DNA of 64,000 bases from Macropodus opercularis. Taxonomy: Eukaryota > Chordata > Actinopteri > Anabantiformes > Osphronemidae. The position numbers and the translations under genes are program-made. Below the pieces are notes generated by a model. The model was given only the letters and a program-made list of their open reading frames with translations. It had not been told where the DNA came from and did no database searches. Shown piece by piece: positions 55,560-64,000 of this stretch (positions within the stretch are counted from its first letter, which is position 1; each line of letters opens with the position of its first letter). The stretch spans positions 19,438,501 to 19,502,500 of the forward strand of contig CM061098.1 in assembly GCA_030770545.1 (NCBI GenBank), given 5' to 3'.

Positions 55560-56670
55560 AAGCATCACAGAGGTCGTCTAGATTTGATGAAGCCTGGTCA
55601 TGATGTGCTTTGCAAGGTGGTGGTCATACGCGTGTTGCTGAGTCCACAGCCTATAGTCCCGCCTGATGTGAAGACGTGTCCCGTAGCGTGAGGCTGCCTG
55701 ACCGTGACGCTTCTCTTCACGCGCTGCTTCCTTAGACGCTGTGTGACCGACGCTGGTCTGGTTCGGGACCATGCGACTGTGGTTGAGTCTCCAGATTAGG
55801 CTGATCAGTGGAGAGTTGGAGACGGTGCAGGGGATGGTGCTGTCACTGCTGGAGCCACTGATAGAAACTGAAATGATGCAACACAAATATTAATGTAATA
55901 CAGTGACGTGTGTAGTTTCTGGGCCTTGTGAGATTCATCGAACGCTCACCCAGGCTCTCCTCCCGTTTGTGCTGCTGACGGTGCAGCTGTCGTCCACATC
56001 GGTAGCATCGTGTGAGCGTAGCAGAGAGCTGCGGGTGTAGCAGAGCGGCTGTTCAGTCCGCTGGGCTGTGGTTGTGCTGTGGAGGGCGGTGGTGGACCAG
56101 CTGAGTCCAGGTTCAGCTGCAGCTCATCCAGTTTCCTACCTGCTCCAGGGGGACTTTACAAACAAATGGATTGACGCAGCTTTGAATTAATGAGGATTAT
56201 TTTACTCAGTGGAAGTAAAACCTACCTACCTATCGTTCAGTGGCTTTATTTTGTGTAAACACACACACGCAGAAGCTTCACTTTGGAGACTGGAGCTGGA
56301 GAATGAAAGATCTTGACGTTCGGCACAAAGTACGTCACAAATGATGTCAGATAGTTTGTGTGTTTGTCTCGCCGGACACTTTTAAGTTGATAAATGAGTC
56401 CTTGTTACTGGTTCTGGTGCTGGTCAAGCACTGGAATCTGCCCTGGTCCTGAACCTTGACCCCCGTCAGCTGCAGTGAGGCGTTTCCTCCGGAGATCTGA
56501 TCCCGGAACAGTGACGTCCTGCCTGTGAAGCGCTGGTCCTGGTTTGTGAGCTGGTCTCGGTAGTCATGGCAGGAGTGGACATGAAGGTCACATCAAGGTC
56601 AGCGTCTCCCTGAAAGCTGCACGGTAGCGCGCATGTTTCCATGGCAACACACGACGCAAACATTCATACA
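55560..56670 (-). pseudogene. HHLA2-like (B7 family) immunoglobulin gene, broken
   Basis: B7-family receptors are cell-surface co-signalling molecules with IgV/IgC domains. On the minus strand three Ig pieces appear in gene order. An IgV at 56400-56665 carries METCALPCSFQGD, then in another frame QRFTGRTSLFRDQISGGNAS and LTGVKVQDQGRFQC. An IgC at 55930-56165 carries ELTWSTTALHSTTTAQRTEQ and DVDDSCTVSS. A second IgV-like domain at 55570-55890 carries STIPCTVSNSPLISLIWRLN and, in another frame, SGSLTLRDTSSHQAGL followed by a stop. The wording is very close to fish HERV-H LTR-associating protein 2-like proteins. Frameshifts inside both V exons and a stop before the second V-domain Cys make this a pseudogene. 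Introns separate the exons, so it is not a processed copy. No transmembrane exon found. Confidence 0.65.
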
Positions 56671-57265
56671 GAATTAGATGATTGAATTATTTAGAGGTTT
56701 TAAATATTCATTAGGTGAGGATCCTATAGCTGATTTAGTTCTACTTGAGTATTTCTTCGCTTTCTTGTTTCACTGTGATCATTTAGTCGACAGTTCACCC
56801 AGTGTAAAATTGAAAAGCTGCTTTCTGTCGTGTGAAACAGGCCTCATGGAGTTTGTGTTGTGCAAATCGCTGTATTTTTGGTTTTGAAGTGTCAAACGCT
56901 TTTAGTTCTTTTACGCAGCATAAAAATCTCACCCATTGTCACTTACGTTGATGCTGTAATGAAACTTCTGTTTATTATAAATAAAACTTGTGTTAATGAA
57001 ACCAGCTCAGAAATAGACGGCGTCGTCTGCTCTAAACGCTCGGCACCAAATGGAATCCGATTCAGTTCATTTCACTTTTTCATGTGTTTTTCTTGCTGGT
57101 TTTTAATATTTTTCTCGTTATGGGGGTTTGTGTGTTTCATAATCAGGCGATGTCCGTGACTCACACATCCAGCAGACAAAGAACGGGCCTGGTTCTGATT
57201 ATCCGGTCCGCACAGCCGTCCGTGAGCAGGTCCGTTCTAAACAGAATCATCGTGTTTCTCTACAG

Positions 57266-59110
57266 GTGTGACGTCGTTGAGGTGCGTCCAGATCAGATGC
57301 GTCATGGATGAACATGTTCCAGTTAACGGAGGGCTGGGACCAAGTCCCCGACGCCGCTGGAGGAAGAGACCTACTGGGAGGAGGAAGAGTGTTTTTCTAT
57401 TGGCTGGGATCGGTAGGAGAATTTCTCTAGTATGTTATTACCAGTAATGAGTGCGTCGCCTTCGCTGTGATCTTTAATACGCGCAGGCGTAATGATGACA
57501 CGTTGGGGTCCAGTCTCTGACGATGATGTTACACACATTGCTCTAAACCGAGTCTCTAGGTGGAGACGCAGCGTAGTTAGTTGATAGCAGTTTAAACCAG
57601 GTAGTGGTTTGCTGACGCATCAATATGTGACGTGTCTAATGTGTCTAATGTGAATGTTTGACGCTGGCTTGATTCTCGTTGCGTCTCTCGGGGCAGGACG
57701 AGCGTGTCCTGGAGGGATTCCTTCAGACATCGGGGTCGGAGTAAACCTCCGGCTGGTCGCCTCCTCTCAGACCTACCTGATCCCGCAAGAGTCCAGAACC
57801 ACAGGACGGAACCGACCAGTGAGAACTGGGTGAGACTGGGTCTGCTCATGTCAGGTTAGTCCTTAGTTTAATAAAGATTTCGGTTTTCTCCAGATCATCG
57901 TTAGGTGCGACGGTCTCCCCAGAACCGTGACACTGAGCGGATGCTCGTGAGCAGGGAGGGAACCAATTGGATCCGATCCGTCACTGACCTCACGCAAACC
58001 GATTACTTGCGTTTGTTTTATTGTAGTTTTCTCTACATTTAGACTAAATTAGTAAAAACACAAAGTGGAACGGTTTTCTTCACGTCACTTAATTTTCCTA
58101 AGGTACATGTGGAGTGAGCTGACACCTTTCAAAATAAAGCTGTGATGATGCTTCAGTAGCTCACAAATGATCTAGAAGATTTAATGATTTGATTGTGTTA
58201 TAACAACCTTAATGACCTGAAGACCTCAAGTTACTGTTGGTACCAGCACCACGGCGGCAGACACAGGGAAGGAGAGCGCCCCTGCAGCAGCAGCGCGTGG
58301 AAACCTGCACAACACCTGCACACATTTAACATCAACTGTCGTTTCAGTCTTGCACGTTGCAGGTAAAAGTCCAGGTTCACGTCCAGAGTCCAGGACTTGC
58401 TTCTTGACCCGGAATCCACAGAGACCAGTAAATGTCTAGATCTGATCCAGGAGATTCTCTCGATGTTTGTCTCCGTTTGTGTGGAAGGAGGAGGGAACGA
58501 CATCTGTTTCCATTGACGCGGCTCAGTCCGTCCACTACTGGCTCAAGGTGTACGGATACGCGTCGGTTCCTAAAGGTGAGGTAACGACAACAACAGCGAT
58601 GCTTTACGCACGGTCACGTACTCTACGCGTCCACGGCTTCTTTGCACGGGGTAGATTAGAGCCGATTCCTGAGGGCCTTTCACTGGCTGCAGGGTCTCCT
58701 CAGAGGAGGACGGATCGCTGCTGGCTCATCCAAAAACCAGAGGCGAGCGTTAATCTACACACGAACGCACACAGTTCACTTCCTGTCCTAGAGAAATGGC
58801 GCCAACGTTTACTTATGTCGGTTATTTATATGCTCATTTTCATATTAGAAATCAATCAGATATCAGTAGAATTAATAGAGGTGACAAGTCACGTTAAACA
58901 CTCACACTGTACATGATCCTATTTAACCTGTGTGTTTCTAATATAAATGCACAGACGAGTTTTAGGTCACGTCATTGTGATGTTTGTGTTTTTACCCTGC
59001 AGGCCAAGAAAGTTCTACACCGGGCAGCACAACGAGAGCCGCTGCTACGTTCTGCACCAGGACGAGAAAAGCCAAAGCCCCACTGAGAACGTAGCACCAA
59101 GAACCGACGC
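57266..59110 (+). other. Candidate exons of an unidentified gene
   Basis: Several plus-strand segments have good splice signals and protein-like composition. 57266-57412 has acceptor CTCTACAG and donor GTAGGA and contains MNMFQLTEGWDQVPDAAGG then RVFFYWLGS. 57697-57744 has acceptor GGGGCAG, reads DERVLEGFLQTSGSE and stops. About 58486-58574 reads SIDAAQSVHYWLKVYGYASV with donor GTGAGG. 59004 onward has acceptor CCCTGCAG and reads RKFYTGQHNESRCYVLHQDE. I could not join them in one consistent phase or recognise a family. They may belong to the gene starting at 55280, or be a decayed gene. Confidence 0.2.
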
Positions 59111-59199
59111 CAGAAAACCTACACGGTTTGTCAGACGCTGCAGCAAACTGCGCTTACGTGACACTGACCCACAGGGAGTTTGAGGACAGGCTGAGCGAA

Positions 59200-60245
59200 G
59201 GATGGCGCTCATACACACTCTAGTGTGTTACTGTGGCGCTGATTACTGTACAACAAAGGAGCAACCCCCTCCTCCCCCACACTGAGCTCTCTGCCTTCCT
59301 CACATTGAGGGAGGTGGAGTCATTTCAACGCTGCAGAACAAAGTGAAGAGTTGCCTGAATCAACTGAAACCGTGACTATGCAGCACTGTTCAGAAACACA
59401 TACGCGTCTGTCCAGCCAGTCGACGATAGGAACCTGAAGCTGAGTGTTAGAAACGATGTTTGAATGGTAGTGATGCAAACAGAGTCACTACACAGGCCCT
59501 GAATAAAATACTAGCAACCACAGACATCGGCCAAACTAAGGAGTCGATGCCCCGGAGGAGCAGCAGAACCAGCGTCTGCTCAACCAACGTGACGGACGGC
59601 GGACGCAGCGGCTCAGCTGAAGCCTGAACATTCTACCCATGCGCTGCTACGCAGACACGTCCACGTGTTGGTTCTGCTTTTAAGTTTGAGGAAGTGCACA
59701 CACAGTAACATGCTATAAATGACACTGACTGTGTTTCTGGACTTTATTGATTTGTATCTATTATTGGAAATTTTATCAAATGTACGGTTTACCAAAAAAA
59801 AGCAGCAACATGACAAAGTCTCCCTCAGCAAACTGTTGGACCGACTCACGTTTGTTAATGTGTTCAGGAATTTATCAGGTTTAATCAACTTACAGATGAC
59901 ACCGGTACAGTTGAGGATGGGGGTTTAGTCTGTTTTATTTTTACAGTTTTGCTACGACCTGATACAGGTTAAGATGCAATTCATTGAATCTCTTACTGGT
60001 GGGTGGAGGTTTCAAAAATCAAAGGAGCTTAACATGAACATGTAGCATTCGGTCTACTCTGGCTGAATGTTTCTAGCTAACAGACATTGACCACAGGGGA
60101 AGGAGAGCTAGCACGCTTGCTCTTTCTTTGCCGTATGACAACCACGCTTTCTCTGAAAACCAGAAGGTGCGTAAAAGGCACGACAGGGTTACTACCAAAC
60201 CAAGCCAACACACATAGAGACGCCTTCACACACACGCTACACGTA
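59200..60245 (+). other. Non-coding interval
   Basis: No gene seen. Short frames lack domains. Confidence 0.4.
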
Positions 60246-60250
60246 CAACC

Positions 60251-60864
60251 TCACACACAAGCAGCAGAGAGAGAGTCCCAAGAGCACCGACGCAGGGAGA
60301 AAGTGGACGTCCTCCGAAGAAAGAGCTGGGGTTGAAACCCGGGTAAGACGGCAGCGAAGGGGCCTGGATCCGGTGCCGCCGCCGTGTCCGAACAGAACAA
60401 ACGAACCGCTGGAATGGATCGTTTCTGGTCCTTCAGCTGGTCGGACAGCCGGGCGCAGGTGGCCTGGATGTACCAGCCGCGCTGGCGGAGGGCACGCAAA
60501 CCCAGCTCGTCTGTGACCTCTGCAGCATTCATAGCGTTGGGCAGATGCTGGGAGGGGAAACTGAAATGTATCGAGCTGGTTCCGAAAACTCACGTCAGTG
60601 AAGGTGCTAAACGTCACGTGTATGCGCCAAAGAAACAAATGCGACCTCACCTGTTTATTTGCCAACACGAGCAGCGCAGCGTCTCCGAGTTGGTCCTCGG
60701 CGAACATGCTGGACGGCTCCTCGCCTCGTTCACTCGCTCTCTGCCGTTGCTGAGCCAGAGAACCAAAACACAGCATTTACAGCATTAAAACCTGTGACCA
60801 GGGATGAACAAAGGTTTACCTGAACAGTCCATTCCAACAAAAACGATCCCTCTCAGGTTGAAAG
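60251..60864 (-). pseudogene. ARF1/3-type small GTPase gene copy, intron-bearing and broken
   Basis: ARF GTPases recruit coats to Golgi membranes. Three minus-strand exons with correct splice sites are visible. 60864-60820 reads FNLRGIVFVGMD. 60749-60651 reads NGRERVNEAR then, after a frameshift, MFAEDQLGDAALLVLANKQ. From 60547 it reads HLPNAMNAAEVTDELGLRAL and RQRGWYIQATCA, then RLSDQLKDQK. The order matches ARF1/ARF3. Defects: the NKxD guanine-specificity motif reads NKQH across the splice junction; about 12 residues (the usual TSGDGLYEGLDW) are deleted before the C-terminal helix; the middle exon is frameshifted; the normal stop is lost, so the frame runs to 60251. The N-terminal P-loop and switch exons were not found. 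This is a duplicated, unprocessed pseudogene. Confidence 0.75.
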
Positions 60865-60869
60865 CTGTG

Positions 60870-61925
60870 GAAATAATTATATGCAAATGACTCCTGCTGC
60901 TTAATAATTCGCTTCTCTGGATAAAAGCCACATCCTCATATTCATGCCCACGCGGAGACGTCAGACTCCCAGTGAACCACACAGAATCCAACTGCTGGAC
61001 AGTAACAACTCTCTTCAATCCTCAAGGCTGAGGACAAATGAGACACGAGGATGTTTCACACTGTCTGTTAATGTACAGCTGGTAGATGGTTCATCGTCCC
61101 TTGACATTTTCTGACACACTTGCAACGGTGCCGGTATTTTTGGCCATGACTGTACATGTTCAGCCTGGAATTTAGCTGCAGTTTCATCATCGTCGTCATG
61201 TCAGGAAAACACAGATTGGCATAATGTGGACCTTTGACAACTGAATACTTCACCAGTCATGGCTTCACCAGCCTCAGCCTCATCCCTTAAGCACCGATGA
61301 GGACACCTATGGGCAGCAATGTTCACCAACACCAGCTACCACCCCCACCCCTCCTCACCTTCAGTGTTCTGGAGGTAGTGGCGCCACAGCGCCCACACTG
61401 TGAAGCTGATGTTCTTGTATTCACAGTTTCAACATTAAGCTGAAGTTACATGATGCAAAATAATAGAGTATCATTATATGGGTTGAACACCAGCCTTGTA
61501 CTTCAACCGCACTTAAATATTTGTGCGTAGCTTGTGTTGGGCCTCTACCACTAGGCACAGTAGCAGACTAACCATATGCTGCTGGGAGATTTTTCTGATA
61601 TATTTAGCTACTTCATGCTTTTTAGATAAATGAATATGCTTGTATATAATTTTAAAAGCTAAAAAAAATAATTTCCCCCCCATCTTCAAAAGTCAGATGT
61701 TGAGTTGTTGGTAGTTGGTAGATTAAAGCAGACGTTAGTAACCAACCCAGTGGAGCTTTGCCTGCTCCACTGTTTCATTTCATTATCATCTCAGATTTCC
61801 TTCATTACTCTGGTGACCCTTAGAGGCTACACTCATTCGGTAGCAGCTGCTTCTTCTTGAATGTCTCCATCTAGAGGCTAAATCTATACAACTGGAACCT
61901 GAAGTTTAGTCCGGTTAAATATTTA
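60870..61925 (+). other. Non-coding interval
   Basis: No gene recognised. This is where upstream ARF exons (P-loop GLDAAGKTT) would be expected on the minus strand, but I do not see them. Confidence 0.4.
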
Positions 61926-61929
61926 CAGG

Positions 61930-62297
61930 TGTTTCTACCTGCCAGTTCTATCCTGGACTGTCCACTGGACTCTGTGGAGGAGGTGGATGAGAGGAGCTGA
62001 CATCCATCATGGACAATGCTTCTCACCCACTGCATCAACTGTGGAGGCTCTGAGCAGCTCCTTCAGCACTAGACTGATGCATCTCCAGTGTAGGCAGGAG
62101 CGGTGCCGCAGATCCTTCATTCCCACGGCTGTTAGACCCTACAACCAATCAGTCTAACAGCCCCACTACACAGACTCTCTCCGTTTTATATTTTTGCACC
62201 AGTGCTCCACCGATCCTTTGTCATCCCTGGCAGCTGCTGTAACAATTAGATTTCCCAAGTGTGGGACCAATAAAGGGTTAGCTTATCTTATCTTACC
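61930..62297 (+). mobile_element. Rex1-like LINE 3' end
   Basis: The plus strand shows a C-terminal coding remnant (ATCATGGACAATGCTTCTCA, then CAGGAGCGGTGCCGCAGATC and TCCTTCATTCCCACGGCTGT). The family 3' end follows: TTTCCCAAGTGTGGGACCAA, then TAAAGG and a TCTTA tail at 62262-62296. It shares this end with 12905-13340 and 30640-30700. Confidence 0.75.
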
Positions 62298-62299
62298 TG

Positions 62300-63295
62300 T
62301 GGCGGCATGAAACCAAACACAGCAGCAGAAATGAAAAAGCAGACTCTTTGATAATGGGCTAGACATTATTTGTTGTCCAGTGGCCATTGAAACGTTGGGG
62401 AAAAAAATAGTCAAAGACCGTTTTACAGTACATTACAACTGTATCCACATGACTGACCCTAAAGAGAGTAACAGGACAGAACAGCATTAAAACAAGCCAT
62501 TTCATGCTCGTTTCTGGGCCACGTGTTTGAACAGGCCGCTGTACAAGCGCTACCATCAAAGAGCAGCACATCCTCCCAGTCACAAATAAGCATTAACTTG
62601 TGCTTCTCAGATGGAGGAACCAGCCCCATAGGTTTACTCACAGCCAGTGATCCTGAACCTGCAGCTTGGGACACGGCTGCAGACGCCACACAGACCTTAG
62701 AACCGTCCGCGAAGGAGGACGTGCAGTCTGGTGGACTGGCGTCAGGAGGCACTTCTCCATCCTGGTTCTGCACAGCGGGTTCCAGATCAGTCAGGGGAGA
62801 CGGGAGCACACGGAGAGAACCAAACAACACGAGTTGTTACAGCTTCTGAACTGCAAACCTCAGGTTCATGGTGCTCCTTTCAGCCCGTGCAGACTCTGGC
62901 CAATCAGTCCTCACATGTACATCCTGGCCCCATAGCAACATGTATGTTGACACAAACATTCTAAAAACCTTTAGGCAACAAACAGCGGCAGAGAGAGGTA
63001 GGAATTTTTACAGCTCTGCTAAAAACGTGCATTTCCTTGTATTTTGTGTTCAGTTCACCCTAATTGTGTTTAGGAAGATGTTAAGTGACTTTAGCTGCGT
63101 AGTTTGAGTCGGTGACTGTGCTTTTACTGGAGTCAGCTATAGACCATAGACGCTGGTTGTACAGGTTTAAAGTTAACACGCGGCTTCACAGCAGGGACAT
63201 TTAACCTTCAATACATTGACACATTTGGTTCTGGACGGGTGACAGGTTTTAAGGGAGGCCTGAGAGTCGACAGCTGTGTAAAGCTCTGGTAGGAG
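62300..63295 (+). other. Non-coding interval
   Basis: No gene recognised. Overlapping frames on both strands at 62459-62935 show no domain. Confidence 0.4.
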
Positions 63296-63300
63296 CTAAC

Positions 63301-63438
63301 GGTTAGCATCGCTGTATGCTAACGGTTAGCATCGCTGTATGCTAACGGTTAGCATCGCTGTATGCTAACGGTTAGCATCGCTGTATGCTAACGGTTAGCA
63401 TCGCTGTATGCTAACGGTTAGCATCGCTGTATGCTAAC
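63301..63438 (+). repeat. 23-bp tandem repeat, 6 perfect copies, palindromic
   Basis: Unit GGTTAGCATCGCTGTATGCT plus AAC, 23 bp. The junction GCTAACGGTTAGC is nearly self-complementary, so each unit boundary can form a hairpin. A mirrored variant follows at 63465-63500 (GATGCTAGCCGTTAGCACGC). Confidence 0.9.
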
Positions 63439-63644
63439 GGTTCTTAAGCTAAAGGTGAGCGCCTACACGGCGATGCTAGCCGTTAGCACGCCGATGCTAA
63501 GTGAAGGTTCGGTACCGTGGTCAGCTGCAAAGACACCTGCTCCTGTGTCCCACTCTCCCCTCTGAGAGGTTCCTCCTCTGGGGAATGTTGAGCTGCTCTC
63601 CCAATCCCAGCTCTGCGCGTTCGTTGAATGATGAGGAGAAACGT

Positions 63645-63885
63645 CTGATAAAAATCAGTCTTACTTTTATTTCAAACTTGAAGAATAATAATGTACAGGC
63701 CTGGGTCAGTCTGTCCCTATACTATACAGCATATAGTCAGGGCACGAAGTCTGACTGACACTGTCTGTCCCTCGACCCACACTTTATGCTGGACAGAGCA
63801 TCTTTCTGTGGTGTAACAGGATCCTGATTCCGTGGTCTGGTGTTCGTCTCCATGGCTGGTTTATTGGTGTCTTATCTTCTCCGTT
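63645..63885 (+). mobile_element. L2-type LINE, copy L (5' UTR start)
   Basis: CTTACTTTTATTTCAAACTT, then GTCAGTCTGTCCCTATACTA and CTCGACCCACACTTTATGCT match, in order, the reverse complement of 15350-15535 (copy D). Similarity ends near 63885, after CGTCTCCATGGCTG. Confidence 0.7.
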
Positions 63886-64000
63886 GCTTTGTGGTCCCAT
63901 AACCTATGGATCCAAGCACATTCCTTCTGCAGACATTCACATGTTTCACTCCCTACTTATCTTATTTTCTGCCGTGTCTGGGTGCATCTGGTGTCTCTAC

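Noticed and set aside
61068..61253. Minus-strand frame considered as the missing upstream ARF exon.
   Set aside because: No P-loop (GxxxxGKT) or switch motif in any frame.
62459..62935. Overlapping frames on both strands near 62.5-62.9 kb.
   Set aside because: No domain, no splice-consistent structure, and mutual overlap on opposite strands.
63301..63438. CRISPR-like array.
   Set aside because: Repeats are contiguous without unique spacers; it is a simple tandem repeat in a vertebrate genome.

Overview
The window looks like a gene-poor, repeat-dense stretch of a ray-finned (teleost) fish genome. The evidence is the mix of interspersed elements: LINEs of L1, L2 and Rex1-like type, Ty3/Gypsy and Ty1/Copia pieces, a fish-type endogenous retrovirus, MITEs and typical teleost dispersed repeats. 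These sit among spliced vertebrate-type gene structures with GT/AG introns, B7-like immunoglobulin exons and an ARF-type GTPase. I cannot name the species.

Layout. 1-5.2 kb: a broken L1-type LINE with a long G-rich 3' region. 5.2-9.3 kb: an L2-type LINE interrupted by a Gypsy gag-like piece. 10-24 kb: several more L2 pieces on both strands, a Rex1-like 3' end, two Gypsy pol relics (16.8-17.6 and 20.9-23.5 kb, the second nested in an L2 copy), a Copia RT relic and a reversed L1 piece. 24.7-27 kb: a degenerate endogenous retrovirus on the minus strand with its 3' LTR, env remnants and the end of pol. 27.3-30.7 kb: an unclassified dispersed repeat, a MITE and a scrambled set of Rex1-like LINE pieces. 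31-34.9 kb: mostly unique non-coding sequence. 

34.95-37.92 kb holds the one intact and most interesting gene. It is a spliced gene on the plus strand whose short 5' exons encode a signal peptide and whose large last exon encodes ten chitin-binding (peritrophin-A/CBM14-like) domains separated by Thr/Pro-rich mucin-like linkers. I assemble it from exons 35239-35263, 35674-35700 and 35821-37706 (645 residues). It resembles a vertebrate counterpart of an insect peritrophic-matrix protein.

38.2-49.3 kb: more teleost repeats and L2 pieces, one carrying a precise TTAA-flanked piggyBac-like MITE. 49.3-52.6 kb: a young-looking non-autonomous LTR retrotransposon on the minus strand with one intact 551-residue proline/serine-rich ORF, a 39-bp coding minisatellite and almost identical LTR sequence. 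53-54 kb: a solo LTR of the retrovirus family and a probable hAT transposase tail. 55-61 kb: a CpG-rich first exon whose start codon is split by the splice site, a broken HHLA2-like (B7 family) gene on the minus strand, and a broken ARF1/3-type GTPase gene that keeps its introns. 62-64 kb: a Rex1-like 3' end, a 23-bp palindromic tandem repeat and an L2 5' end.

No operon-like or pathway-level cooperation is visible. The genes are independent units set in a landscape shaped by nested transposition.
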